A DNA stretch of 64,000 bases from Acinetobacter lwoffii (lineage in GTDB: Bacteria > Pseudomonadota > Gammaproteobacteria > Pseudomonadales > Moraxellaceae): the NCBI RefSeq assembly GCF_002321025.1, contig NZ_DCLL01000033.1, positions 1 through 64,000 of the forward strand, read 5' to 3'. This document shows positions 34,398-44,078 of the stretch, one piece after another (positions within the stretch are counted from its first letter, which is position 1; each line of letters starts with the position of its first letter). The notes below the pieces were generated by a model. That model ran no database searches. It saw only the letters and a list, made by a program, of their open reading frames with translations, and had not been told where the DNA came from. Made by a program: the position numbers and the translations under genes.

Positions 34398-35807
34398 TTA
34401 ACGTTTAAATTTCTTCTCGGCTTTCTTGAACTTCTGTACATAACGACGTTTACGCGCAGCTGCACGCTCATCCACTTGAGACTTACGGCCTTCAAACGGG
34501 TTTTCAGAAGTTTTAAATTCGATTTTAATCGGCGTACCTTCAAGCTTGTACACTTTACGGAACACATTTTCGAGATAACGACGATAATCTGCAGGAGTTT
34601 TATCCACCTTGTTACCATGAATCACGATCGTTGGCGGATTTTGTCCACCCATATGCGCATAACGCATTTTAATACGACGACCTTGAACCATCGGCGGTTG
34701 GTGGGCATCTGTCGCATCATTTAAAATCTGGGTAATTTTTGCTGGTGACACTTTCAAACGAGATGAATCATAAGCACGGTGAATCGATGGATAAAGATCG
34801 CCCACGCCAGTTCCATGCAATGCAGAAATCAAATGCACTTTGGCCCATGGAATAAAATCGAAGCGACGCTCTACATCGAGCTTACATTGCTTACGATCAT
34901 ATTCAGTCATGTTATCCCATTTATTGACTGCAATAACCATGGCACGACCTGCTTCAAGTGCATAGCCAATCAAATGCAAGTCCTGCTCAACAATACCATC
35001 ACGCGCATCAACCACAACAACAATTACGTTGGCATCTTTCATTGCCTGTAAAGTTTTAACAATCGAGAATTTCTCAATCATTTCATCAACTTTACCTTTA
35101 CGGCGCACCCCGGCAGTATCAATCAGGGTATATTGACGGCCATCACGCTCGAATGGAATATAAATCGAGTCACGTGTTGTACCCGGCTGGTCAAATGCCA
35201 CCACACGCTCTTCACCGAGCAAGCGGTTCACCAGCGTGGATTTACCTACATTTGGACGACCAATAATTGCTAAACGCAGACCCGTGTTTTTGTCATGCTC
35301 TTCCGGATTTTCATCTTCCGGTACATCGGCAAGTACATCTTCCAGCATTTGCTGGACACCACGACCATGGCTGGCTGCCACTTGTAGCGGTTCGCCCATA
35401 CCCAGTTTGTAGAATTCAACCAAGGCAGCTTCAGCATGTACGCCGTCGACCTTGTTGGCCACCAGAAAGACTTTTTTACCTAAAGTACGCAATTCACGGG
35501 CAATCTGCTCATCAGATGCCAGCAATCCGGCACGCGCATCAACCACAAAAATGATGATGTCGGCTTCATGAATGGCAGTCTTGGATTGCTCTGCCATATA
35601 GGAGTCAATCCCACCTTCATTTTCGCCAATACCACCGGTATCGACCACAATGAAAGATTTATTTTGATAGGTAGCATCGCCATATTTACGGTCGCGTGTC
35701 AGACCTGCAAAGTCTGCCACCAATGCGTCACGGCTCTTGGTAATCTGGTTGAACAACGTTGATTTTCCGACGTTCGGACGACCAATGAGCGCAATTACGG
35801 GTTTCAT
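34398..35807 (-). CDS. der: ribosome biogenesis GTPase Der (EngA)
   Basis: A 469-aa tandem-GTPase essential for 50S assembly. Both GTPase domains show GRPNVGKST (residues 8-16 and near 185), DTGG/DTAGV G3 motifs and NKVD/NKWD G4 motifs. A KH-like C-terminal domain (PPTIVIHGNKVDKTPADYRR) and a basic tail follow. I chose the ATG at 35807 (MKPVIALIGRPNV); an upstream in-frame ATG adds six residues. It is last in the conserved run that begins at ndk. Confidence 0.96.
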   Translation of the reverse strand: MKPVIALIGRPNVGKSTLFNQITKSRDALVADFAGLTRDRKYGDATYQNKSFIVVDTGGIGENEGGIDSYMAEQSKTAIHEADIIIFVVDARAGLLASDEQIARELRTLGKKVFLVANKVDGVHAEAALVEFYKLGMGEPLQVAASHGRGVQQMLEDVLADVPEDENPEEHDKNTGLRLAIIGRPNVGKSTLVNRLLGEERVVAFDQPGTTRDSIYIPFERDGRQYTLIDTAGVRRKGKVDEMIEKFSIVKTLQAMKDANVIVVVVDARDGIVEQDLHLIGYALEAGRAMVIAVNKWDNMTEYDRKQCKLDVERRFDFIPWAKVHLISALHGTGVGDLYPSIHRAYDSSRLKVSPAKITQILNDATDAHQPPMVQGRRIKMRYAHMGGQNPPTIVIHGNKVDKTPADYRRYLENVFRKVYKLEGTPIKIEFKTSENPFEGRKSQVDERAAARKRRYVQKFKKAEKKFKR

Positions 35808-35895
35808 AGAGTAACCTTTATTCAATATCAGGCGTCAAAGTGGCCTGAACATCAGAAAGTATAGGAAGATATAAGGGGGAAATACCCTAAATAAA

Positions 35896-35929
35896 AACAC
35901 GGGGCATTGATTTTTCAATCACCCCGCGT
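35896..35929 (-). terminator. terminator of bamB
   Basis: CGGGG (35900-35904) and CCCCG (35922-35926) with inner ATTGA/TCAAT arms form a long hairpin. On the minus strand it is followed by GTGTTTTTATTT. It separates bamB from der, so der may have its own promoter. Confidence 0.7.
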
Positions 35930-35975
35930 TCACAAAAATACGGTTGTGGCTAGTTTAGCATAAGGCTCGTTAAAA

Positions 35976-37124
35976 TTAACGGTTCTGCCAAATGCTTAAT
36001 GCGCCCTTGCGTGTAGAAACATAAAGCTGGTTGTCGATGACGCGTAAGCTACGTACTTCCCCAGAAGTTTTCGAACGACCAGTAATCTGTCCAGTACGCG
36101 GATCAATCAGGTGCAAGACACCATCCAGATCACCGACTACAAGGTCAGTACCCAGCATCACCGGATTACTTAACTTGCGATTCAGCAACTGGTCATTTTC
36201 CCAAAGCGGTTGACCCGAAGTAATCTCAAAGGCTTTGATTTTGCCATCGGTTTGCGCCACAAATACACCATTGCCCACAACTTCTGGACGCTGGATACTG
36301 CTGGCATCTTCACTCCAGACCACCTGTTGTGAAGCTAAATCCAGCACAGTCACCTGACCTTGATAACTGGTGGTCACCACAAACTGGCCTGCAACGACCG
36401 GTTCCCCGTCAATATCAACCAGACGCTGGATATCAGAACGCCCATCCGACACTGCGACACGACGCTGTAATTTTGGCACACCGCTTAAGGCATCCAGTGC
36501 ATAGATATAAGCATTGGAAGATGCAATCAGTACATTACGAGCATCTAATGCAACAGGTGCAGCCATGCCACGCAGGCTGAATTGTACATTAGGTAAGTTA
36601 TAAGTCCAAACTTGCGCACCCGTCGCAATTTCATGCGCATATACTGTGCCGTCATTGCTCACGCTAATGACACGACCAGCATGAATTAATGAAGGTGCCA
36701 GTAAAGCACCCGTCAATTGCGCAGTCCATTTTTGCTCGCCGGTTTGCTGATCCAGCGCAAACAGTTGGCCTTTCTGGTTGCCAACGACAACAAGACCTTC
36801 AGCAGCTTCAACACCAGAACTTAAATTGTCTTTGCTGACTTTTTTCTGCCACAGACGCTGTTTGCCTTTAAATGCAGACACTTCGCCTTTCGGGTCAATC
36901 GCAAAGACCACACCATTGTCTGCATCCAGACGCAAACGCAACGGATCAGCAGCATCTGTCGAAGCCACACTGGTGGAAAATACAGGGACCAGTGTTTTGG
37001 CTTGAGTCAGTTTTGGAAGTGGATTCGGTTTTACTTCTGGAACTTTATTGGTTTTACCCGCACAGCCAGCCAATGCAAGCGTTAAAACAGTCAAGGCACA
37101 GGTAATTTTGTATTTTCTATTCAT
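35976..37124 (-). CDS. bamB: outer membrane assembly factor BamB
   Basis: A 382-aa lipoprotein of the BAM complex that folds beta-barrel proteins into the outer membrane. The lipobox is LALAGC (Cys near residue 21). The rest is an eight-bladed PQQ/WD-like propeller with repeated GxVxALDxxTGxxxW motifs (FALDQQTGEQKW, YAHEIATGAQVW, KAFEITSGQPLW, HLIDPRTGQITG). Its start overlaps the yfgM stop by 4 nt. Confidence 0.95.
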   Translation of the reverse strand: MNRKYKITCALTVLTLALAGCAGKTNKVPEVKPNPLPKLTQAKTLVPVFSTSVASTDAADPLRLRLDADNGVVFAIDPKGEVSAFKGKQRLWQKKVSKDNLSSGVEAAEGLVVVGNQKGQLFALDQQTGEQKWTAQLTGALLAPSLIHAGRVISVSNDGTVYAHEIATGAQVWTYNLPNVQFSLRGMAAPVALDARNVLIASSNAYIYALDALSGVPKLQRRVAVSDGRSDIQRLVDIDGEPVVAGQFVVTTSYQGQVTVLDLASQQVVWSEDASSIQRPEVVGNGVFVAQTDGKIKAFEITSGQPLWENDQLLNRKLSNPVMLGTDLVVGDLDGVLHLIDPRTGQITGRSKTSGEVRSLRVIDNQLYVSTRKGALSIWQNR

Positions 37125-37819
37125 TCAGCTTCTTCCGCTTGTGTTTCTATAATTGGGCGTTCGATTTCCGGATCATCGACCAATACGCCTACGCTTTCGA
37201 GCTTAATTTGTAAAATCTGACGTTCTTCTTTACGTTCAATCAAAGCATCCCATGCACTTTGATATACTTTTTTCGCATTTTCAATATCATTTTTGGCAAC
37301 ATAAATATCGCCACGTGCTTCATCAGCAGTTGCTTTAAATGCAGGCTCAGTGACTGCTTCTAAAGTTTTCAATGCAGCATCATATTTTTTCTGTGCCAGT
37401 TGTGCATAGGCCAGACGAAGTTTGACTACCTGAACTAGCCCTTTATCATCTACCTTCGAGTTTTCAACTTTCTGTAGCGCTTTCTCGGCCGCAGCATAAT
37501 CTTCTTTGTCATAAGCCAATTTAGCCATCATCAGCTGGGTCTGAATCGCCTGTGCTGAATCCGGTGCTTCCTTGACAATTTTGTCCGCAGCTTCAGATAA
37601 CTTAGCAAAACCATCACCTTTCGATGCCTGCGCATCATCCATCAACTGCTGAACCTTGGCAGTGTGCATTTGCGACTCTGCCAGGTTTTTCTTCTGCCAA
37701 TATTCCCATCCAAAAAAGGCAATCAGCGCAATTAAAATCCCGGTAATCATCGAAGAACCATATTTCTTCGTAAAGGATTTTAAGCTTTCAAACTGTTCAT
37801 CACCACTCATTGCGCTCAT
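37121..37819 (-). CDS. yfgM: YfgM-like tetratricopeptide membrane protein
   Basis: A 232-aa protein with an N-terminal cytoplasmic segment, one membrane helix (SSMITGILIALIAFFGWEYW, about residues 19-38) and a periplasmic TPR-like domain (repeats such as DKEDYAAAEKALQKVENSK). In E. coli YfgM associates with the SecYEG translocon and PpiD. It lies between hisS and bamB exactly as in other gammaproteobacteria. The C-terminal tail is acidic. Start MSAMSGDEQFE; the second Met is an alternative. Confidence 0.87.
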   Translation of the reverse strand: MSAMSGDEQFESLKSFTKKYGSSMITGILIALIAFFGWEYWQKKNLAESQMHTAKVQQLMDDAQASKGDGFAKLSEAADKIVKEAPDSAQAIQTQLMMAKLAYDKEDYAAAEKALQKVENSKVDDKGLVQVVKLRLAYAQLAQKKYDAALKTLEAVTEPAFKATADEARGDIYVAKNDIENAKKVYQSAWDALIERKEERQILQIKLESVGVLVDDPEIERPIIETQAEEAE

Positions 37820-37849
37820 GAGATTACCCTTTTCCTAATGTTTTATCGA

Positions 37850-39145
37850 TTATTTTGAAGAAATTTTAGTACTAAAAAATGCAACGAAGTCCGTAAATGG
37901 TACATTCGATTGCTCTGCGGTTGCCAGCTCTTTCACAGTAAACGCCTGAGCTTCCAGTTCACGCTCACCCAAAATCGCCGCATACAAAGCACCGGCTTGA
38001 TCGGCCTTTTTCATTTGCGATTTCATTGAACCCTGTGAGCCCACTTTCAGACGAACCTGACTGCCTGCTGCTTCAAGCTGATCACGAATCTGCTCCGCAA
38101 TGACCAAAGCTTTACCTTGAGAAACCGGTTCAGCCACCAGGAATACTTCACAATCACGTGTCGGGGTATTGTCTTCAAGCTGTTCAAGCAGAAGCAATAA
38201 ACGCTCGATACCCATCGCAAAACCAACCGCAGGGACAGATTGATCAGGCTTACCTTTAAGTTGCCCCACTAGACCGTCATAACGGCCACCGGCACACACT
38301 GTACCTTGTGAACCCAAGTGAGTTGTAGTCCATTCAAAAACAGTTTTGTTGTAATAGTCCAGACCGCGTACCAGTTTTTGATTGATCACGAAGCTCATGC
38401 CTGCATCAGTCAAATACTGCTGTAACTGAGCAAAGTGCGCCAGCGTTTCTTCACCCATAAAATCATGCAGTTTCGGTGCATTTTCCAAGATGCTTTGTGT
38501 TTTGGCATCTTTAGAATCCAGAATACGCAGTGGATTCGTGGTCAGACGGCGCTGAGAATCTTCATCCAGATCGGCTTTATGTGACTCTAAAAATTCAACC
38601 AGTGCCGCACGATATGCTGCACGCTCATCCGACTCACCTAAAGTGTTCAACTCAAGCTGAACCTTGTCTGCCACACCCATACGTTTCCATAAACGTGCTG
38701 TCATCAGGATCAGTTCTGCATCCATGTCCGGAGTCGCCACACCAAAAGTTTCTACACCAAACTGGTGGAACTGACGGTAACGGCCTTTTTGCGGTTTTTC
38801 ATAACGGAACATTGGGCCGATATACCAGACGCGAGGCGTCGCACCGCGCAGCAGGTTATGCTCCAGCATGGCACGTACACAACCCGCCGTCCCTTCAGGA
38901 CGCAGCGTCAACGACTCAGGCGGATTACCCTTGTCGAGGAAGGTATACATTTCTTTTTCAACGATATCGGTTGCATCACCGATCGAACGTTTAAACAGAT
39001 TGGTCTGTTCTACGATAGGCAAACGAATTTGTTGATAGCCATAGGCATCCATCAAACCGGATAGATGCTGTTCAAGACGTCTCCAAGCTGGGGTTTGCGT
39101 TGGGAGAATGTCATTAAAACCTTTGATTGCGACGATTGAACTCAT
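37850..39145 (-). CDS. hisS: histidine--tRNA ligase
   Basis: A 431-aa class II synthetase. Motif 2 is PMFRYEKPQKGRYRQFHQFGVE, the His-A block is LVRGLDYYNKTVFEW, and GGRYDGLVGQLKG and GFAMGIERLLLLL (motif 3) follow. A C-terminal anticodon-binding domain (residues about 330-431) is present. It lies 3 bp after ispG, and the two are co-transcribed. Confidence 0.97.
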   Translation of the reverse strand: MSSIVAIKGFNDILPTQTPAWRRLEQHLSGLMDAYGYQQIRLPIVEQTNLFKRSIGDATDIVEKEMYTFLDKGNPPESLTLRPEGTAGCVRAMLEHNLLRGATPRVWYIGPMFRYEKPQKGRYRQFHQFGVETFGVATPDMDAELILMTARLWKRMGVADKVQLELNTLGESDERAAYRAALVEFLESHKADLDEDSQRRLTTNPLRILDSKDAKTQSILENAPKLHDFMGEETLAHFAQLQQYLTDAGMSFVINQKLVRGLDYYNKTVFEWTTTHLGSQGTVCAGGRYDGLVGQLKGKPDQSVPAVGFAMGIERLLLLLEQLEDNTPTRDCEVFLVAEPVSQGKALVIAEQIRDQLEAAGSQVRLKVGSQGSMKSQMKKADQAGALYAAILGERELEAQAFTVKELATAEQSNVPFTDFVAFFSTKISSK

Positions 39146-39148
39146 GAT

Positions 39149-40270
39149 CTACTCAGGAAAACTTGTACGAATAATTTCTTTAGATTTAGCTTCTTCAAGC
39201 TCGGAAACGCGTTGACGAACCATGGTTTCGATTTCATCAACCAATTGATTCGTGTCAATTAAATGGCTCTTTTCGCCATTACGGTACACCAGTGAACGCG
39301 GACTTGCACCCACCACACCAATATCCGCTTCTTTGGCTTCGCCCGGCCCATTCACTTTACAGCCAATGACCGAGACATCCATTGGGGTACGAATATCTTC
39401 TAAACGCTCTTCAAGTTGCTGCATCACGGAAATCACATTAAATTCCTGACGTGAACAGCTTGGGCAGGCAATGAAGTTAATCCCGTTGGAGCGCAGACCC
39501 AGCGATTTCAGAATATCAAAACCAATTTTAATTTCTTCTTCAGGCTCGGCAGCTAAGGAAATACGCATGGTATCCCCGATGCCTTCCATCAGCAGGCCAC
39601 CCAAAGCGATGGCAGATTTAACCGAACCGGTGCGGTAAATACCTGCTTCTGTGACACCCAGATGGAGCGGATTATCAATTTGCTGTGACAGCAAACGATA
39701 CGCATCCATGGTCAGGAACACATTCGAGGCTTTGACTGAAATTTTGAATTCCTGGAAATCCAGACGGTCTAGAATATCGATATGACGCATTGCAGATTCA
39801 AGCAGTGCTTGACCAGTCGGCTCGCCATATTTCTTTTGAATATCTTTTTCCAGGGAGCCGGCATTGACACCGATCCGCATGGAAATGTCGTTATGACGTG
39901 CCGCGGCCACGACTTCACGAATTTTCGCTTCAGAACCGATATTGCCCGGGTTAATCCGCAGGCAGTCTGCACCCAAATCGGCAACTGCCAAAGCAATTTT
40001 ATAATCGAAGTGAATATCCGCCACCAAAGGTACATTGACCTGCTTGCGAATTTCACCAAATGCCGCCGCCGCTTCCATGGTAGGCACAGAAACCCGCATG
40101 ATGTCCGCGCCTGCATCGACGCAGCGCTGGATCTGAGCAACCGTAGCTGCTACATCACAGGTTTCAGTATTGGTCATCGACTGGATACTGATTGGTGCAT
40201 CACCACCCACATAAACTGAACCCACACGAATTTTACGTGTTGGACGACGTTTAATTGGATTTACGATCAT
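39149..40270 (-). CDS. ispG: 4-hydroxy-3-methylbut-2-enyl diphosphate synthase
   Basis: A 373-aa iron-sulfur enzyme of the MEP isoprenoid pathway (GcpE). The 4Fe-4S ligands are in FIACPSCSRQEFNV and SVIGCKVNGPGEAK (three Cys). The N-terminal TIM barrel begins RRPTRKIRVGSVYVGGDAPI. It converts methylerythritol cyclodiphosphate to HMBPP with flavodoxin or ferredoxin electrons. It is in the conserved rodZ-ispG-hisS order. Confidence 0.97.
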   Translation of the reverse strand: MIVNPIKRRPTRKIRVGSVYVGGDAPISIQSMTNTETCDVAATVAQIQRCVDAGADIMRVSVPTMEAAAAFGEIRKQVNVPLVADIHFDYKIALAVADLGADCLRINPGNIGSEAKIREVVAAARHNDISMRIGVNAGSLEKDIQKKYGEPTGQALLESAMRHIDILDRLDFQEFKISVKASNVFLTMDAYRLLSQQIDNPLHLGVTEAGIYRTGSVKSAIALGGLLMEGIGDTMRISLAAEPEEEIKIGFDILKSLGLRSNGINFIACPSCSRQEFNVISVMQQLEERLEDIRTPMDVSVIGCKVNGPGEAKEADIGVVGASPRSLVYRNGEKSHLIDTNQLVDEIETMVRQRVSELEEAKSKEIIRTSFPE

Positions 40271-40293
40271 CGTTCTGCTCTACTCTTGATCTG

Positions 40294-41085
40294 TTAAGGT
40301 GATAAACGGAATTCTGCTTTTCCGTTCACAGTGTAGGATGACAATGAAATATTTTCATTATTTAAACTGAGTGATACAGCCGATGCATCATCCAGACGAA
40401 TCTGGAATGGCGCTTCACCATTCAGTTGCAAGCTCGATGCCTGACGGCCAGTTGCCAGAACATTACCCGCCGAGTCGACAATATGCACCGAAGTCGGACG
40501 GTTAAAATCAAGCTTCAGCTGATCACCGGAAAGTGCGGCACCTGTATCCAGATTCAGAATCTCGACATTAGAAGCGCCTACTCCAGAGACTTCACTGCTA
40601 TTTTGGGAATTACTACTCGACCAGTTCTGAATCATGGCAAACAGTGCGCCCAAAATCAGCAAAAGTACCAGCGTAATAAAAATTCGCTTTAACCACTTAC
40701 GATTACGGTCACGCTTGGAACCTGGTAATTTCCCCATAATTTTAATTGGAGAATTGTTCAGGGCATGATTCGGCAGCAACCCGGTATCATTGGTATAGAT
40801 TTCATCAAAACGCTGAATAATACTAGACGCATCTACACCCAGAAATTTGGCATAAGTCCGGTAATAACCTTTGATAAAGGTCGCTTCTGGCAAAGATTTG
40901 TATTCATCCTGCTCAAGAGCAGTCAGGGTTTTGACCGGGATGTTCAGCTCTTTCGCTACATCTTCCAGATTGCGCTGCTGATTGATACGAATCTGGCGCA
41001 AGTACTCGCCCGGACGTTGAATATTTCCTAACGCATTTGGAGCTACGCTCGAATGATTCGATGGTGAATTAGGATTTACTTCCAT
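40294..41085 (-). CDS. rodZ: RodZ-like cytoskeletal helix-turn-helix protein
   Basis: A 263-aa protein. An N-terminal cro/C1-type helix-turn-helix (LRQIRINQQRNLEDVAKEL, about residues 29-95) is followed by a basic stretch and one membrane helix (RIFITLVLLLILGALFAMI, about 129-147). A Ser-rich linker and a periplasmic DUF4115-type beta domain complete it. RodZ links MreB to the cell-wall elongation machinery. Its start overlaps the pilW stop by 10 bp. It is shorter than E. coli RodZ (337 aa). Confidence 0.85.
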   Translation of the reverse strand: MEVNPNSPSNHSSVAPNALGNIQRPGEYLRQIRINQQRNLEDVAKELNIPVKTLTALEQDEYKSLPEATFIKGYYRTYAKFLGVDASSIIQRFDEIYTNDTGLLPNHALNNSPIKIMGKLPGSKRDRNRKWLKRIFITLVLLLILGALFAMIQNWSSSNSQNSSEVSGVGASNVEILNLDTGAALSGDQLKLDFNRPTSVHIVDSAGNVLATGRQASSLQLNGEAPFQIRLDDASAVSLSLNNENISLSSYTVNGKAEFRLSP

Positions 41086-41876
41086 ACGGCCTCAGTACTG
41101 TACTGTAATTGCAAATAACGTTGGTATTCCTGGCTTTCAGGAAAAAGTGCACGTAACTGGTTGACCAATACCTGCATACCCAACTGATCACCCCCGGCAC
41201 GCGCAGTGCGAATGCCGACCCAGAGCGCACGGGCACCCTGATTTTTCTGTCCCACACCACGTACAAACTGTTGATACATTTGTGTCGCCGCCGGGAACTG
41301 CTGGTTCAAATAAAATATTTCTGCCAACTCTAACATTGAAATATAAGAATCGCGATTGGCTTGCAGCGCCTGTTTGAATGATTTTTCAGCGTTTGCTGTA
41401 TCACCCAGTTTCAGGTAAATCCGCCCCATATTTTCCAGTGCGCGGAATCGCTGATCATAACCCAACGTGGCACCAGCAATTTGAAACTGCTCGATCGCAT
41501 CATTATAGCGTTCAAGCTGATATAAATAAGTGCCGTAATTATTTCGCGCCTGCGCATTTTTCGGATCTGCCGAAATCGCACGCTTGAAATAATGATCTGC
41601 CTTTTCGAGATTAAGCTTACTACCTTCCTGTTGCAGTAGCACGCCCATCATCATATTTGCTTGAGAATCACGCGGACTGCTTTCAAGTGCCTGATCCAGC
41701 GCACGTTTAGCTGCATCCAAGTCACCTGTTCTCAGATATTCTACCGCCAATTGGGTACGGACTTTGGTGGCCTTTTCAGGGTCTTTCTGACCCAGATCTG
41801 GCGTCTGACACGCGACTAAAACCAAAGACACACATACTGTTGAAATCAAAGCAAACTTTGATGTTAGATTTCTCAA
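41076..41876 (-). CDS. pilW: type IV pilus biogenesis lipoprotein PilW/PilF
   Basis: A 266-aa TPR lipoprotein. The lipobox is SLVLVAC (Cys near residue 23). About six TPR motifs follow (VEYLRTGDLDAAKRALDQAL, ARNNYGTYLYQLERYNDAIEQF, and others). This pilotin family helps the PilQ secretin assemble in the outer membrane. Position between rlmN and rodZ is the conserved one. Other pilus genes are not in the window. Named PilF in Pseudomonas. Confidence 0.88.
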   Translation of the reverse strand: MRNLTSKFALISTVCVSLVLVACQTPDLGQKDPEKATKVRTQLAVEYLRTGDLDAAKRALDQALESSPRDSQANMMMGVLLQQEGSKLNLEKADHYFKRAISADPKNAQARNNYGTYLYQLERYNDAIEQFQIAGATLGYDQRFRALENMGRIYLKLGDTANAEKSFKQALQANRDSYISMLELAEIFYLNQQFPAATQMYQQFVRGVGQKNQGARALWVGIRTARAGGDQLGMQVLVNQLRALFPESQEYQRYLQLQYSTEAVWK

Positions 41877-41890
41877 CTGGCGACCTCTTA

Positions 41891-43126
41891 TTATCCTTGT
41901 GAGCGCATGATCTCATTCGATTGCGCAATTTTCTTTTTCCACTGTTCCGCACGACGGGTACGGTCAGCGACTTGTCCGACTAACTGTCCACACGCGGCAT
42001 CAATGTCATCACCGCGTGTCTGACGAATCGTACACACAAAACCGGCATCAGACAAAGTTTTTTGGAAAGAAATAATCCGGTTGCGGCTTGAGCGGCCATA
42101 TGGCGCATGCGGGAACGGATTAAAAGGAATCAAATTAATCTTGCTTGGCAAATTCTTCAACAGCTTAATCATTTGCTGAGCATGTTCAGGATGGTCATTC
42201 ACGCCATCTAACATCACATATTCAATCGTCACATGTTTACGTGAACTTTCGTTACCATCTTTAGCAATATAGCGCTGACATGCAGCAATCAGCTGCTCAA
42301 GCGGATATTTTTTATTGATCGGCACCAGCTCGTTACGCAGCTCGTCATTGGGCGCATGCAATGAAATAGCCAGCGCCACGTCAATATCTTTGACCATCTG
42401 ATCGATTTTCGGCACCACACCAGAAGTCGATAAAGTCACACGACGTTTTGACATGCCGTATGCAAAGTCATCCAGCATAATACGCATTGAATTCAATACT
42501 GCATCGTAGTTGAGCAATGGCTCGCCCATGCCCATCATCACCACGTTCGTGACTGAACGTTCACGTTCAAGTACAGGCACATCTTCCATATAGGAATAGT
42601 TCGCCATCCAGAGCTGACCGATAATTTCGGCTTGAGTCAAATCACGCTGGAAACCCTGTTTACCGGTTGAGCAGAATGAACAGTCCAGTGCACAGCCCAC
42701 TTGTGAAGAAATACACAAAGTGCGACGTAAACCACTGCGATGTTCAGCAGGAATCAATACGGTTTCGACGAGGGAACCTTCACCGTCGCCAACACGGAAT
42801 ACCCATTTACGGGTACCATCTTTAGAATAGTTTTTATGCACCACTTCAGGCGTTTTAATTTCACAAATCTTTTCCAGTTTTTCACGCAGTTTGCCGGAAA
42901 TATTGGTCATTTCAGCAAAATCAGTCACAAAGAACTGATGAATCCATTTCATCACCTGCCCGGCACGAAACTTCTTCTCACCCATGTCCTCAAAGAATTT
43001 TTCCATTTGCGGACGTGACATGCCAAGTAAATTCACTTTCTCGACAGTATTTGCCTGTGCTGGAGCGGATGGAGTGTGTTGCTGTGGCTCAGAAACTGCT
43101 GATACAGCGACTGCTTCAGTACTCAT
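41891..43126 (-). CDS. rlmN: dual-specificity 23S rRNA/tRNA adenine-C2 methyltransferase
   Basis: A 411-aa radical-SAM enzyme that methylates 23S A2503 and tRNA A37. The cluster motif CALDCSFCSTGKQG (CX3CX2C) is near residue 145. VMMGMGEPLLNYD and the conserved C-terminal Cys in FVCTIRQTRGDDIDAACGQL, which carries the transferred methyl, are present. The N-terminal about 30 residues (Ala/Pro/Gln-rich) are an extension beyond the core and may be overcalled; MSRPQMEKFF is an internal Met. Confidence 0.95.
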   Translation of the reverse strand: MSTEAVAVSAVSEPQQHTPSAPAQANTVEKVNLLGMSRPQMEKFFEDMGEKKFRAGQVMKWIHQFFVTDFAEMTNISGKLREKLEKICEIKTPEVVHKNYSKDGTRKWVFRVGDGEGSLVETVLIPAEHRSGLRRTLCISSQVGCALDCSFCSTGKQGFQRDLTQAEIIGQLWMANYSYMEDVPVLERERSVTNVVMMGMGEPLLNYDAVLNSMRIMLDDFAYGMSKRRVTLSTSGVVPKIDQMVKDIDVALAISLHAPNDELRNELVPINKKYPLEQLIAACQRYIAKDGNESSRKHVTIEYVMLDGVNDHPEHAQQMIKLLKNLPSKINLIPFNPFPHAPYGRSSRNRIISFQKTLSDAGFVCTIRQTRGDDIDAACGQLVGQVADRTRRAEQWKKKIAQSNEIMRSQG

Positions 43127-43205
43127 GTGTATTACCTAAACCATGTCTAAAGATGAAAGGAGAAGCTCAATATGTGAGCAAAGAATTATTCAGAGAATAA
43201 AAAAA

Positions 43206-43233
43206 CCAGATAAGTATAATAACACTTATCTGG
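43206..43233 (-). terminator. terminator of ndk
   Basis: CCAGATAAGT (43206-43215) pairs with ACTTATCTGG (43224-43233). In the minus-strand transcript a T-run (complement of the A-run 43200-43205) follows. It lies 16 bp past the ndk stop. Confidence 0.85.
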
Positions 43234-43248
43234 CTTGAATACTGCGAA

Positions 43249-43680
43249 TTAACGAGTACGTGGAGCAATCTCAGTTTGAGCGAAGAAGTAGTTAACTTCA
43301 CGATCAGCAGATGCTACAGAGTCAGAACCGTGAGCAGCGTTTTCATCGATGCTTACAGCGAAATCTGCACGGATAGTACCAGGAGCAGCTTCTTTAGGAT
43401 TCGTCGCACCAAGGATGTCACGGTGAGCAAGAACAGCGTTTTCGCCTTCAAGAACTGAAACAACAACTGGACCAGAAGTCATGAATGCAACTAGGTCAGC
43501 AAAGAAACCACGTTCTTTGTGTTCAGCATAGAAGCCTTCAGCTTCAGCTTGAGTCAAATGTTTCATTTTAGTTGCAACAATTTGAAGACCAGCTTTCTCG
43601 AAACGAGCAAAGATGTCGCCGATGTGGTTTTTAGCAACTGCGTCTGGTTTAACGATAGATAAAGTACGTTCGATAGCCAT
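43249..43680 (-). CDS. ndk: nucleoside diphosphate kinase
   Basis: A 143-aa NDK, normal length, balancing NTP and dNTP pools by phosphate transfer from ATP. The active-site His is in ENAAHGSDSVASA (near residue 117), and the start MAIERTLSIVKPDAV is the family signature. It has AAGGAGCC as ribosome binding site upstream. It has its own strong terminator, so rlmN is a separate transcript. Confidence 0.97.
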   Translation of the reverse strand: MAIERTLSIVKPDAVAKNHIGDIFARFEKAGLQIVATKMKHLTQAEAEGFYAEHKERGFFADLVAFMTSGPVVVSVLEGENAVLAHRDILGATNPKEAAPGTIRADFAVSIDENAAHGSDSVASADREVNYFFAQTEIAPRTR

Positions 43681-43790
43681 GATAGGCTCCTTAAGTCAAT
43701 TGTTGACATGAAAATTTGGCGCATTATACCGAGATAATGCGCATTTTTCTGCTTTTCATCTGTAAAAAAATGCTTTTTTAAGATGAGGGC

Positions 43791-43991
43791 TTAGCGTGCC
43801 TCGTCAATCCATGCCATTTGAATGGCTTCAAGCAGACCTTCAGTCGACTTGGTTGGATCATCTTCAAATTCAGGCAAAGCACATACCCAGGCATGTAAAT
43901 CAGTAAAACGAATCCACTGCGGGTCCACATCTGGATGCGCTTCGTAGAGTTCAATCGCGATATCGAGAGTGTCAGTCCAACGTAAACCCAT
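43791..43991 (-). CDS. iscX: Fe-S cluster assembly accessory protein IscX
   Basis: A 66-aa acidic protein matching IscX (YfhJ). The start LRWTDTLDIAIELYEAHPDVDP and the block RFTDLHAWVCALPEF are the family hallmarks. IscX binds IscS and iron and tunes cluster assembly. In E. coli it sits in the isc operon, but here it stands alone near ndk. Confidence 0.92.
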   Translation of the reverse strand: MGLRWTDTLDIAIELYEAHPDVDPQWIRFTDLHAWVCALPEFEDDPTKSTEGLLEAIQMAWIDEAR

Positions 43992-44078
43992 CTCTATTTC
44001 TCACCATAATTGCTTCAATGCTGTACTTTAACAAATCTGTGAAAATCTGCGAGCCTTTGCCCCGGCTTTCACTTATTT